Shown piece by piece: positions 1-8,599 of a stretch of 55,744 nt of DNA. Position numbers and translations under genes: made by a program. The notes under the pieces are model-generated. The model searched no databases and was not told where the DNA came from. It saw only the letters and a program-made list of their open reading frames with translations. This DNA comes from a bacterium (GTDB taxonomy: Bacteria; Desulfobacterota; Binatia; HRBIN30; CADEER01): NCBI GenBank assembly GCA_030430165.1, contig JAUIGL010000040.1, positions 1 to 55,744 of the forward strand. Direction: 5' to 3'. Position 1 is the first letter of the stretch. Each line of letters opens with the position of its first letter.

Positions 1-40
1 CTAGATCCTAACCCCTAGCCCCTGCATTTAAGCTCACATA
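1..40. repeat. Fragment of GATCCTAG-type dispersed repeat
   Basis: The first bases read CTAGATCCTAACCCCTAGCC, the same TAG/GATC-rich word set that fills the intergenic cassettes near 17.65-17.88 kb and 18.17-18.30 kb. It lies directly upstream of bioA and looks like the edge of another copy of that family; the rest is outside the window. Confidence 0.4.
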
Positions 41-52
41 AGCTCAGCCGAC

Positions 53-1408
53 ATGGCAGCGACGACCAAACAGCTGATCGACTGGGACCACCGCTATATC
101 TGGCATCCCTTCACCCAGATGGAGGACTGGCTGCGCAGCGATCCCGTGATCATCGAGCGCGGCGAGGCCAACTATTTGATCGACACCGAGGGCAATCGGT
201 ACCTCGACGGGGTTTCCTCGCTGTGGTGCAACGTCCACGGCCACCGCAAGCCCGAGCTCGACCAGGCCCTCAGAGAGCAGTCGGAGAAGGTCGCGCACAG
301 CACCATGCTCGGACTGGGTAACGTCCCGGCGACGCATTTAGCCAAGCGCCTGATCGACCTCGCGCCGGATTCCGTCAACCGCGTCTTCTATTCCGACGCC
401 GGCGCAACCGCGGTCGAGATCGCTCTCAAGGTTGCGCTGCAGTACTGGAGCCTGCGCGGCGAGGAGCAGCGAACCCGTTTCGTGTCGCTGACCGAGGCTT
501 ACCACGGCGACACCTTGGGGGCCGTCGGAGTCGGCTACAGCGACGCCTTCCACCGCTTTTACCGTCCGGTGCTGCGCCCGTCGCGCCAGATTCGGCCGCC
601 CCACTACTATCGCTGGCTGCAGGGGCAATCGGCCGAGGAGGCGCTGCAGTCGTCGATCGCGCATGCCGAGGACGTGCTCGAAGCCTGTGGCGGCGTCACC
701 GCGGCGATCATCGTCGAGCCTCTGATGCAGGGCGCCGCCGGCATGTGGGCACAACCGCCCGGCTTCCTGCCGGCGATCCAGGAGCTGGCGCGTCATCACG
801 GAACCCTGCTGATCTGCGACGAGGTCGCCACCGGCTTCGGGCGCACCGGCGAGATGTTCGCGGTCGATCACGAAGGGATCCGGCCGGACATGATGTGCCT
901 CGGCAAGGGAATCACCGGCGGATACCTGCCGCTCGCCGCGACCCTGATCTCCGAGAGAATCTTCGAACGCTTCCTCGCGCCCTACGACAAGTTCCAGGCT
1001 TTCTTCCACGGCCACACCTACACCGGCAACCAGCTCGCCGCAGCCGTCGCCGTCGCCAATCTCGAGCTGTTCGAGAGCGAGCGGATCGTCTCGCGCGTGC
1101 AGAGTCGCACCGAGCGCTTGCGCGACCTCCTCGCCCAGCACGTCGAGCCGCTCGAGCACGTCGGCGACATCCGCCAGCGCGGCGTCATGGTCGGCATCGA
1201 GTTGGTTCGCGACCGCGAGCAGCGCGCGCCCTACGACCCCGCCGAACGCATGGGGGCCCGGGTGATCGAGGAAGCGCGGCGCCACGGCGTCATCATCCGA
1301 CCGCTCGGCAACGTGATCATCCTGATGCCGCCGCTCAGCATCTCCGAGAGCGAGCTCGACCAGCTGGTCCGAGTCACCGCCGCGGCGATCGACAAAGAGA
1401 CGTTCTAG
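53..1408 (+). CDS. bioA: Adenosylmethionine-8-amino-7-oxononanoate aminotransferase
   Basis: This 451-residue protein is a class III PLP aminotransferase that converts 7-keto-8-aminopelargonate to 7,8-diaminopelargonate in biotin synthesis, normally with S-adenosylmethionine as amino donor. The N-terminus carries the BioA-type WHPFTQM motif, followed by SDAGATAVE near residue 120, the PLP-binding DEVATGFGRTG segment, and LGKGITGGYLPL with the Schiff-base lysine at about residue 285. Length is normal for BioA, complete at both ends. No clear Shine-Dalgarno precedes the ATG. The acetyltransferase gene follows after 21 bases and is probably co-transcribed; bioD lies 5 kb further on, separated by unrelated genes, so the biotin genes are not a tight operon here. 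Confidence 0.93.
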   Translation: MAATTKQLIDWDHRYIWHPFTQMEDWLRSDPVIIERGEANYLIDTEGNRYLDGVSSLWCNVHGHRKPELDQALREQSEKVAHSTMLGLGNVPATHLAKRLIDLAPDSVNRVFYSDAGATAVEIALKVALQYWSLRGEEQRTRFVSLTEAYHGDTLGAVGVGYSDAFHRFYRPVLRPSRQIRPPHYYRWLQGQSAEEALQSSIAHAEDVLEACGGVTAAIIVEPLMQGAAGMWAQPPGFLPAIQELARHHGTLLICDEVATGFGRTGEMFAVDHEGIRPDMMCLGKGITGGYLPLAATLISERIFERFLAPYDKFQAFFHGHTYTGNQLAAAVAVANLELFESERIVSRVQSRTERLRDLLAQHVEPLEHVGDIRQRGVMVGIELVRDREQRAPYDPAERMGARVIEEARRHGVIIRPLGNVIILMPPLSISESELDQLVRVTAAAIDKETF

Positions 1409-1429
1409 CCCAGACCGGACAGCAGCCCG

Positions 1430-2260
1430 ATGAATCGTGAACTGGCCAACCAAGTCGTCGCCAAGCTCGGTCTCGACGGGCGTCCGCCCGGCACCCTCGA
1501 CGGCCTATCCTCGCTCTACCGCGCCTGGTGCGAGAACGTCCCCTTCGACAACGTGCGCAAGCTGATCCATTTGCGCAGCGGCGAGGGCGGCCCCCTGCCC
1601 GGCGACGACACCGAGGACTTCTTCACCGCCTGGCTGCAGCACGGCTGCGGCGGCACCTGCTGGGCGGGAAACGGAGCGCTGCACGACCTGCTGCGCGAGC
1701 TCGGCTTCGACGCCAGGCGCGCCGTCGCCACCATGGTCGCCGCTCCCGACCTGCCGCCCAACCACGGCTCGGTGGTGGTCGAAATCGACGGCACCGACTA
1801 CATCGTCGACGCCTCGATTCTACATGGAACACCGCTGCCGATGATCGTCGGGCAAGAGAGCACGATCGATCACCCCGCGTGGGGTGTGCTCGGTCACTGG
1901 CAGGACGGAGCCTACTCGGTGCGCTGGCGCAACTTCGTCACCGGCGGCGCCGGCATGGAGTGCGTCTTCAACTCGTTCGGAGCAAGCAGGAATGAGTTCG
2001 CGGAACGCCACGAGCGGACCCGAGAGTGGAGCCCGTTCAACTTCGGCCTGACCGTCAACCTGGTGCGCGGCGGCGCCAGGATCGGAGCATCGTGGGGCCG
2101 GCTCTACCTGATGGATTCCGCCGACGAGCCCGCAGCGCGGGATTGCGACGACGACGGGCGCCGCCGCTTTCTCGTCGAGGAAGTGGGAATGAGCCAAGCG
2201 ATCGCGGAAAAGCTACCCGCCGACCTGCCCTTCACCCCGCCGCCCGCGACGGACGGGTAG
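1430..2260 (+). CDS. Arylamine N-acetyltransferase-like protein
   Basis: This 276-residue protein resembles the arylamine N-acetyltransferase (NAT) family, cytosolic enzymes that transfer acetyl from acetyl-CoA to arylamines through a thioester on cysteine. A Cys-His-Asp triad can be read directly: C77 in GCGGTCW, H112 in PNHGSVVV and D127 in YIVDAS, with spacings matching those known for the family. The N-terminal LSSLYRAWCENVPFDNV also fits the NAT pattern (HxxxxPFEN-like). It starts 21 bases after bioA. The true acceptor substrate cannot be read from sequence; some members act in natural product assembly. Confidence 0.8.
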   Translation: MNRELANQVVAKLGLDGRPPGTLDGLSSLYRAWCENVPFDNVRKLIHLRSGEGGPLPGDDTEDFFTAWLQHGCGGTCWAGNGALHDLLRELGFDARRAVATMVAAPDLPPNHGSVVVEIDGTDYIVDASILHGTPLPMIVGQESTIDHPAWGVLGHWQDGAYSVRWRNFVTGGAGMECVFNSFGASRNEFAERHERTREWSPFNFGLTVNLVRGGARIGASWGRLYLMDSADEPAARDCDDDGRRRFLVEEVGMSQAIAEKLPADLPFTPPPATDG

Positions 2261-2329
2261 CGGCCCGGCACATCGTCGTTCGCTCGCTCTCGGTCGCTAT
2301 TGCGAGACCGCGGGTCGACGTGGAGCTCG

Positions 2330-2989
2330 TCAGTTCAGATCGTCGTCTTTCCAGTACTTCGTTCCGGTCAGGTTCGCCGCGAACATGATGCCGGCCTCGG
2401 TCACCTGGTAGATCGCCATCCCCTCGACGAAGCGCGCTTCGGTCTGGATCGAGTCCTTGCCGGCCACGCCGCTGGCTTGTCCGGTCGCCTCGAAGCCGAT
2501 GTCGACGAACCTGCGGAACGATGCGCGATCCTCGAACAGAAAAATCAGCTTGAAGTACTGCGCCCCGGCGCCAACGTTGACCCCACCGGTCGCCATCTTC
2601 ATGTAGGTGCGCTTGCCCGAGGCTTTTTCGACGGCGACCCCGGCGCCGAATCCGGTGGTGATCATGAACGACATCTTCTTGGTGTCGAACACCGCGTAGC
2701 CGTAGGACACGTCGTACAGCTTCTTCGCGGCTTGGTTCTTCGCAAACAGCTGATCCAGTCCCGCCTTCGCCGAGCGATCGATCTCGGCGCGCTTCTCCGC
2801 CGGGGACTTGGTACCGCGGATCGCCTCGCCGGTATTCTTCAGGTCGTCGCCAACCGCGCCGGCGGTGTCGGAGACGGCTTCTCCAGCCCCCTTGACCGCA
2901 TCTCCGACCGAATCGAGCACCCCTGCCCGGGCCGCGGAAACTAGAAGCACTCCAACTGCAATCAAACGAAGCAACGATGACATCTGCAC
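2330..2989 (-). CDS. Secreted SYLF/Ysc84-domain protein
   Basis: This 219-residue protein has an N-terminal signal peptide (hydrophobic residues 4-18, cleavage near ARAG) and, from about residue 85, a SYLF (Ysc84-type) domain: YAVFDTKKMSFMITTGFGAGVAV and the GGVNVGAGAQYFKLIFLFED stretch are typical. Bacterial SYLF proteins are periplasmic or outer-membrane-associated and bind lipids; their precise role is mostly unknown. Between the signal peptide and the domain is a helical Ala/Asp-rich segment (residues 25-65). It is a single gene, convergent with the acetyltransferase gene, with the 450-base repeat-containing gap on its 5' side. Confidence 0.8.
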   Translation of the reverse strand: MQMSSLLRLIAVGVLLVSAARAGVLDSVGDAVKGAGEAVSDTAGAVGDDLKNTGEAIRGTKSPAEKRAEIDRSAKAGLDQLFAKNQAAKKLYDVSYGYAVFDTKKMSFMITTGFGAGVAVEKASGKRTYMKMATGGVNVGAGAQYFKLIFLFEDRASFRRFVDIGFEATGQASGVAGKDSIQTEARFVEGMAIYQVTEAGIMFAANLTGTKYWKDDDLN

Positions 2990-3439
2990 CTCCCTGCGAG
3001 CCTGAAAACGCTCGGCATCACACTACTCTTTCAATCATAGGCCGATCCCCCGCTGCGGAAAAGCAACCCTCACGCCGCGCAGAGGGTCAGTTTGATATCG
3101 TCGGACTTCGTCCCGCCACCCTGTCCCCCGCCCGCAGAGGGTGTCGATTTTCTCCAGTGACCGCCAAACCGTTTGTGATCCCCTCTCCCCCCGGGAGAGG
3201 GCCAGGGTGAGGGCGTATCCAATGGCTGCGGCACGCAAACCATTGTGCCGCATTGGCTAGCGACGCCTTTCGGTCCCCTCACCTTTAATCCTCTCCCGCC
3301 AGCAATGCGGGAGAGGGATTCTGTGCGCGCTTCGCGCGTTTCTTTCGAGAAAATCGAGCGTCGGCGCCGGTCGATAAAGTGGCATGCGCGCACGGAATGT
3401 GACACGAAAGATCCTCATCCGCTCGGGTGTGACCAGACG
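2990..3439. repeat. Intergenic region with CCTCTCCC palindromes
   Basis: No gene is supported here. It contains palindromes: CCCTCTCCC/GGGAGAGGG at 3181-3200, an imperfect CCAATG...GCGGCAC / GTGCCGCATTGG arm pair at about 3219-3257, and CCTCTCCC...GGGAGAGG at about 3291-3317. The CTCTCCC/GGGAGAG words recur in the 97-base element at 28849-28945, so this is probably a dispersed REP/MITE-like family. An open frame running into the DegT gene from 3245 is judged non-coding because it crosses these palindromes and has no aminotransferase similarity. Confidence 0.65.
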
Positions 3440-4648
3440 ATGGGCTCGAACCAGGCAAAAACTCCGGCGGTGCTCGGGGGGGAACCCGAATTCGCGACGC
3501 CGCTCTACTATACGCGCGCCCGCGTGCCGGACCGCGGAGTCTTCGACTCCTACGTCGACCGAGTCTTCGAGTCGGCCTGGTTCACCAACGACGGCGAGTT
3601 GGTCCGCGAGCTCGAGCGACGCCTCGCCGACCGCCTCGGCGTCGGCTTCTGCTGCCTGTTCGCCAACGGCACCGCCGCTCTGCTCGCCGCCTTGAAGTGC
3701 CTCGACCTCGACGGGCAGGTGCTGACCACTCCCTTCACCTTCGCGGCGACGGTACACGCGATCGCCTGGAATGGGCTCGAGCCGGTGTTCTGCGACATCG
3801 ATCGCGACACCTGGAATCTCGCCCCGGACGCCGTCCAGGCAGCCGCGACCGATACAACCTCCGCCATCGTTCCGGTGCACGTATTCGGAGTGCCGGCAGC
3901 CCTCGCCAACCTCGAACGGATCGCCAAGCGACGTTCTCTCGCTCTGCTCTACGACGCTGCCCACGCGTTCGACGTCCGCGTCGGAGAAGCACCGATCGGC
4001 AGCTTCGGCGATCTGTCGGTGTTCAGCTTCCACGCGACCAAGCTCTTCCATACCATGGAAGGCGGCGCGGTGGTCGGCTCCGACCCGGCGCTGCGCGACG
4101 AGCTCGCCTTGCTGCGCAACTTCGGCATCGTCAACGAAGAAGAGGTCCGCGGTCTGGGAATCAACGGGAAGATGTCGGAAGTACACGCCGCCACCGGCCT
4201 CGCCCTCCTCGAAGCCACCACCCGGGACGTCGATCGCCGACGCCGGCTCGCCGCGATCTACGAGCAAAGCCTCGGCGCGATCGACGGCATCGGCTTTCAG
4301 CGCACCGCCGACGACACCGCCGGCAACGGCAGCTATCTGGCGATCCGCATCGAGCCGGAGAGGTTCGGCCTCGACCGCAACCAGCTGCACGACGCGCTGC
4401 GCGCCGAGAACATCGTCAGCCGAAAGTACTTCTACCCCCTGTGCTCGGAAAACGAGGCCTACCGCCATCTGCCGTCCGCCGCACGCGAGAACCTGCCGAT
4501 CGCCCACGCCGTCGCCAGTGAGGTGCTGTGCCTGCCGCTGTTCGGCGATCTCCCCGCCGACGACGTCGAGCGAGTGGTCGCGGCGATTCTCGCCATCCAC
4601 CGCGCCGCGCCGGCGGTGCGGCGCGCCCTCGAGGAGGCCGCCAGATGA
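3440..4648 (+). CDS. DegT/DnrJ/EryC1-family sugar aminotransferase
   Basis: This 402-residue PLP enzyme belongs to the DegT/DnrJ/EryC1/StrS family, which aminates keto groups of nucleotide-activated sugars or cyclitols. The PLP lysine is K201 within FSFHATKLFHTMEGG, and the supporting aspartate is D172 in YDAAHAF; GTAALLAAL and TTPFTFAATVHAI near residues 77-107 are also typical. The ATG at 3440 was chosen because the family's N-terminus begins there; the upstream extension is repeat sequence. Its stop overlaps the start of the following glycosyltransferase (ATGA), and an acyltransferase follows, so the three genes probably make and modify an amino sugar for a surface glycan. Confidence 0.88.
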   Translation: MGSNQAKTPAVLGGEPEFATPLYYTRARVPDRGVFDSYVDRVFESAWFTNDGELVRELERRLADRLGVGFCCLFANGTAALLAALKCLDLDGQVLTTPFTFAATVHAIAWNGLEPVFCDIDRDTWNLAPDAVQAAATDTTSAIVPVHVFGVPAALANLERIAKRRSLALLYDAAHAFDVRVGEAPIGSFGDLSVFSFHATKLFHTMEGGAVVGSDPALRDELALLRNFGIVNEEEVRGLGINGKMSEVHAATGLALLEATTRDVDRRRRLAAIYEQSLGAIDGIGFQRTADDTAGNGSYLAIRIEPERFGLDRNQLHDALRAENIVSRKYFYPLCSENEAYRHLPSAARENLPIAHAVASEVLCLPLFGDLPADDVERVVAAILAIHRAAPAVRRALEEAAR

Positions 4649-5631
4649 GCGCTTCCGGCAGCGACCGGCGCGCGCTACTCAGCGTCGTCATCCCCGTGTA
4701 CTACAACGAGGACAACATCCCCGTGACCTGGGAGGCCCTGCGGCAGGTGCTCGAGGATCTGCCGCAGGCGATCGACTGGGAGGTCATCTTCGTCGACGAC
4801 GGCTCGGGCGACGACTCGTACCGGCGTCTCGAGGAAGTGCGAGCCAGCGCTGGCGATCGCGTATCGATTCTCAAGTTGAGCCGCAACTTCGGCCAGGTAG
4901 CGGCCATCCTGGCGGGCATGAAGGCGGCCCGCGGCGACTGTTGCGTCGTCATGTCGGCCGATCTCCAGGATCCGCCCGAGCTCATCCTCGAAATGGCGGC
5001 GCGCTGGAACGGCGGCGCGCGCAAGATCGTGCTGGCGACGCGCGCGGATCGCGAGGACGGCGCGATCGCGCGGCTCACCTCGCGCGCGTTCTACTGGATG
5101 ATGCGACGCTTCGCCCTGCCGACGATGCCGGTCGGCGGCTTCGATTTCTTCCTCGTCGACCGGCGCGTCCTCGACATCGTCAATGCCACCGAGGAGCGCA
5201 ACACGTTTCTCCAGGGCCACATTCTCTGGACCGGCTTCGAACCCGAGCTGATCGAGTACACCCGCCGGAAACGCGAGATCGGGCGCTCGCGCTGGACCCT
5301 GTCGCGCAAGGTGAAGTACTTCTTCGACGGCTTCGTCACCTACACCGTCGCACCGATTCGCTTCATCAGCTTGTTCGGGCTCCTCGTCTCGATGAGCAGC
5401 TTCGCCTACGCGATCGTCATCATGGTCGCCCGCATCTTCATGCCCGTCCCCGCCGAGTGGTGGGCGCCGTGGGCGATCAGCATCCTGATTCTCGCCGGCG
5501 TTCAGCTGGTGATGCTCGGCATCATCGGCGAGTATCTGTGGCGCAACTACGCCGAGAGTCGCAAGCTGCCGAACTACGTCGTCGAATCTTCGATCGGTCC
5601 GGCGGATCGGGCGGAACCGGAGGACGAGTGA
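4645..5631 (+). CDS. GT2 family glycosyltransferase with two C-terminal membrane helices
   Basis: This 328-residue protein is a GT-A fold family 2 glycosyltransferase of the polyprenyl-phosphate type (DPM1/ArnC/GtrB-like), which moves a sugar from its nucleotide carrier to undecaprenyl phosphate. VVIPVYYNEDNI (14-25), IFVDDGSGDDS (48-58) and SADLQDPPE (104-112) are the nucleotide- and metal-binding motifs. Two transmembrane segments lie at about 239-262 and 274-296, as in GtrB-like enzymes. It overlaps the aminotransferase stop by four bases, indicating translational coupling. The sugar is unknown; the neighbouring aminotransferase and acyltransferase suggest an acylamino sugar. Confidence 0.88.
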   Translation: MSASGSDRRALLSVVIPVYYNEDNIPVTWEALRQVLEDLPQAIDWEVIFVDDGSGDDSYRRLEEVRASAGDRVSILKLSRNFGQVAAILAGMKAARGDCCVVMSADLQDPPELILEMAARWNGGARKIVLATRADREDGAIARLTSRAFYWMMRRFALPTMPVGGFDFFLVDRRVLDIVNATEERNTFLQGHILWTGFEPELIEYTRRKREIGRSRWTLSRKVKYFFDGFVTYTVAPIRFISLFGLLVSMSSFAYAIVIMVARIFMPVPAEWWAPWAISILILAGVQLVMLGIIGEYLWRNYAESRKLPNYVVESSIGPADRAEPEDE

Positions 5632-5633
5632 CG

Positions 5634-6290
5634 ATGCTCCCCGAATTGGTGATCATCGGCGCCGGCCCGCACGCGAGGGAGATCGGCGACATCGTCGATG
5701 CCATCAACGCGGTGGCACCGCGCTACCAGCTCCTCGGCCACGTCGTCGACCCGGAGTTCGGCGCACCCGGAGACGATGCCGGCGGGCGCCCGATCATCGG
5801 CGGCTTCGACCAGCTCCGAGCGGGCCGGCTGGCGGTGTGCGGAATCGGCAACACCGACGACCGCCGCAGGGCGGCGCGACGGGCGCCCGCAGTCGAGTTC
5901 CCGCCACTGGTCCATCCGCACGCGGTCGTCCCGTCTCATCTCACCCCGGGCCCCGGAACCGTCATCGCGGCAGGCTGCGTGCTGACTCGCGAGATCCGGA
6001 TCGGTGCGCACGTTCACCTGAACATCGGTTGCACCGTGAACCACGAGTGCGATCTGGGAGACTTCTGCTACATAGCCCCAGGCGTCCACCTCGCCGGCCG
6101 CGTCGCCGTCGGCGAGGGCTGCTGGGTCGGCATCGGCGCCTCCGTCCTCGAAGGCCGGTCTCTCGGCGCCTGGTCGTGCATCGGAGCCGGCGCCGCCGTG
6201 ATCGACGACGTGCCGGCCAACGCCACCGCAGCGGGCGTGCCGGCGCGGGTCATATCGACGCGTCCGGCGGGCTGGCAGGACCCGGCCTGA
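5634..6290 (+). CDS. NeuD/PglD-like sugar acyltransferase
   Basis: This 218-residue protein has the two-part layout of NeuD/PglD-type acetyltransferases. An N-terminal Rossmann-like half (LVIIGAGPHAREIGDIVDAIN) precedes a left-handed beta-helix of hexapeptide repeats from about residue 95, seen in IGAHVHLNIGCTVNHECDLGDFCYIAPGVHLAGRVAVGEGCWVGIGASV-type periodicity. The HEC segment contains the expected histidine. Such enzymes N- or O-acetylate UDP- or CMP-linked amino sugars. The ATG at 5634 follows the glycosyltransferase stop by two bases; a GTG at 5628 is an alternative that would overlap it. It is the last gene of the three-gene sugar cassette. Confidence 0.85.
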   Translation: MLPELVIIGAGPHAREIGDIVDAINAVAPRYQLLGHVVDPEFGAPGDDAGGRPIIGGFDQLRAGRLAVCGIGNTDDRRRAARRAPAVEFPPLVHPHAVVPSHLTPGPGTVIAAGCVLTREIRIGAHVHLNIGCTVNHECDLGDFCYIAPGVHLAGRVAVGEGCWVGIGASVLEGRSLGAWSCIGAGAAVIDDVPANATAAGVPARVISTRPAGWQDPA

Positions 6291-6528
6291 GGGGTGCGGC
6301 AGCCGGTCCCGGCGCGGCTCGGGCGGCAGCACATCGACGACGGTTGGACGAAGCGCCACAATTTTGTCTGTTGACCCGGCCGCCAAGGCCCGGGAGGCCG
6401 CCTCTCAGCCGGCCCTGGATGTCGGCAAGGAGATTGGCATCACCCTTGCTGTTTCCTTGGACACAGCCTTTCAATTCGCTCCCCCGAAGCTCACGACAGG
6501 CCTTCCCCCCGCCCGAGTGAGCTGATTG

Positions 6529-6560
6529 AATGGGGCTCGTCGGCAACGGCGGGCCCCATT
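6529..6560 (+). terminator. Hairpin ending at the bioD start
   Basis: An 8-base perfect inverted repeat AATGGGGC (6529-6536) / GCCCCATT (6553-6560) with a further partly paired interior is followed by a short T-run that merges with the TTG start codon of bioD. It could end transcription from the sugar cassette or occlude bioD initiation. The rest of 6291-6528 shows no gene. Confidence 0.4.
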
Positions 6561-7274
6561 TTGCTACAAAGAGCGTTTTTGGTCACAGGAACCGATACCG
6601 GAATCGGAAAAACCACGGTTTCCTGTGCAATTGCCGCCGCTGCCGCCAATCGCGGCTGCAAGGTGGGGGTTCTCAAGCCGATCGAAACCGGCTGCCGGCC
6701 CGACCCGCGCGGCGTGCTGATTCCGGAGGACGCCGAGCGCCTGCGCTATTTCTCCGGCTGCCGCGAGCCGATCGACACCATCTGCCCCTATCGCTTCACC
6801 GACCCCCTCGCGCCGAGTATTGCCGCCGTGCGCGACGGCCACGAGATCCGGGTCGATGCGATCGTCGAAACCATCGTCGACTTCCGCCGCCGCCACGACC
6901 TGACCCTGGTCGAGGGCGCCGGCGGGTTGCTGGTGCCGATCTGGGGCGACACGACCTTTGCCGACCTCGCTCTCGAGGCGAAGCTGCCGCTGCTGATCGT
7001 GGTCGGCAATCGCCTCGGCGCGATCAACCACGCCCAACTCACCGCCGGCTGGGCGCGCGCGGTCGGCCTCGAAACGGCCGGCTACGTGATCAACAATCTG
7101 TCCGCCGAAGAAGACCTCGCCGCCAAGACCAATATCGACGTCCTCGCCGAGTTGCTCGGGCCGCCGCTCGGCATCCTGCCGTGGCTCGGCGAGATCGGAC
7201 GCACCGCCGCCGACCGGCAGCGACTCGCCGAAGCCGGCTCGCACGCGGTCGCGATCTCGGCGTTGATGGGCTGA
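6561..7274 (+). CDS. bioD: Dethiobiotin synthetase
   Basis: This 237-residue ATP-dependent carboxylase closes the ureido ring of dethiobiotin from 7,8-diaminopelargonate and CO2, the step after BioA. The P-loop GTDTGIGKTT is at residues 10-19 with K17; KPIETGC follows at about 39-45, and VEGAGGLLVPI near residue 115 is the conserved second substrate-binding loop. It starts at TTG (6561), which places the P-loop at the distance usual for BioD, but there is no Shine-Dalgarno and a hairpin abuts the start. It is convergent with larC, with two bases between the genes. Confidence 0.92.
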   Translation: MLQRAFLVTGTDTGIGKTTVSCAIAAAAANRGCKVGVLKPIETGCRPDPRGVLIPEDAERLRYFSGCREPIDTICPYRFTDPLAPSIAAVRDGHEIRVDAIVETIVDFRRRHDLTLVEGAGGLLVPIWGDTTFADLALEAKLPLLIVVGNRLGAINHAQLTAGWARAVGLETAGYVINNLSAEEDLAAKTNIDVLAELLGPPLGILPWLGEIGRTAADRQRLAEAGSHAVAISALMG

Positions 7275-7276
7275 CG

Positions 7277-8449
7277 CTAGCTTGCCAGCGCCGCCGCCGT
7301 CGCGGCGGCGTACACCGTCTTGAGAGCGACGTTCTTCTCGCGCGCGATCCTGCGGCAGACCTCGTACTCCGGGGCGACGTTGACCGTACCGTCGGGCGCG
7401 GTCGCGATCTTGACCGGCACCTCGCCGAAGGGAGTCGAGACCACCTTCTCGACACGCGGCGCTTCGAGCCGGGCAACTGGGTAGTAGCGCACGCCAATCG
7501 AAGAGGTCTCGCGCAAGACGATCCCCGCCAGCACCTCGCGCAGACCTGTATCGGCCAGCACCGAGAACACCACTGCGGGCCGCCCCTTCTTCATCACCAC
7601 CGGTTGCAGCCAGACGTCGCGCGCGCCGGCTGCGAACAACACCTCGGCGGCGTGCTCGAAGATCTCGGGGTTGGAGTCGTCGATGTTGGCTTCGAGGACG
7701 ACCAGATCCTCGCTGCTCGACGCAGCGGTCGCGCCGAGCACCAGGCGCAACAGATTGGGGCGATCGACCCCCTCGCGCGTGCCGGCACCGTAGCCGACCC
7801 GCTCGACGGTGAGCTCGGGCGGCGGCTCGGGACGCGCCTGCGCGGCGACGATCGCCGCCCCGGTGGGAGTCGTCAGCTCGCCGATTCCGTCCTCGTAGCG
7901 AGCGCGAAACCCGTCGAGCAACTCGGCGGTGGCCGGCGCCGGAACCGGCATCCGGCCGTGCTGGCAGTCGACGAAGCCCGAGCCCAACGGAATCGGCGAA
8001 ACGAAAATCTCTTCGGCGCCGAGGTACTCGATCCCGATCGCCGCCCCGACGATGTCGACGATCGAATCGATCGCCCCAACCTCGTGGAAAGCCACGTCCT
8101 CGGGGGGTTTCTGGTGGATCCTCCCCTCGGCGATCGCGAGCTTGGCGAAGATGGCGATCGCCCGGTCGCGCACGCGCCGATCGAGACCGCTGCCTTCGAT
8201 CTCGGCGCGAATGTCGCCGAAATGCCGATGCAGGTGTCCCTTCGGGGCGACGTCGACGACCACGTCGAACTTGGTCGCGGCAATCCCGCTCACCTTCTTG
8301 GTCGATCGCTCGAGCCGATAACCGGAGATAGCCAGCTTGGCGAGCTCATCGCGAATCAAGTCGAACGGAACCCCGAGGGCCAACAGCGCCCCCACCGTCA
8401 TGTCACCGCTGACCCCGGAGAAGGCGTCGAAATACAGGGCTCGGGGCAT
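7277..8449 (-). CDS. larC: Nickel pincer cofactor biosynthesis protein LarC
   Basis: This 390-residue protein matches LarC, the nickel insertase that completes the nickel-pincer nucleotide cofactor of lactate racemase and other LarA-type enzymes. The start MPRALYFDAFSGVSGDMTVGALLALG is a family hallmark; HEVGAIDSIVDIVGAA (about 125-140) and ELTTPTGAAIVAA (about 195) are conserved, and the C-terminal half from ANIDDSNPEIFEH is the second LarC domain. It appears to be a single polypeptide without the internal frameshift found in some species. LarB, LarE and LarA are not in this window, so the client enzyme is unknown. Confidence 0.9.
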   Translation of the reverse strand: MPRALYFDAFSGVSGDMTVGALLALGVPFDLIRDELAKLAISGYRLERSTKKVSGIAATKFDVVVDVAPKGHLHRHFGDIRAEIEGSGLDRRVRDRAIAIFAKLAIAEGRIHQKPPEDVAFHEVGAIDSIVDIVGAAIGIEYLGAEEIFVSPIPLGSGFVDCQHGRMPVPAPATAELLDGFRARYEDGIGELTTPTGAAIVAAQARPEPPPELTVERVGYGAGTREGVDRPNLLRLVLGATAASSSEDLVVLEANIDDSNPEIFEHAAEVLFAAGARDVWLQPVVMKKGRPAVVFSVLADTGLREVLAGIVLRETSSIGVRYYPVARLEAPRVEKVVSTPFGEVPVKIATAPDGTVNVAPEYEVCRRIAREKNVALKTVYAAATAAALAS

Positions 8450-8599
8450 GGTCTCAGACCTCGAGCGCGCTCGGCAAGTCGCTTTCGCTCATCCGGCCAG
8501 CATAAGGCGGTCCCGCTCTACCCCGCAAGGCGGGCTCGACGATCGGCCGGACGTGCACCGCGTTGACAAGCGACGCGCCGCCGCTTGAGATGGACGCCG

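Noticed and set aside
3245..3439. Longer N-terminus for the DegT aminotransferase
   Set aside because: It runs across palindromic repeats and has no similarity to the family; the ATG at 3440 gives the usual length.
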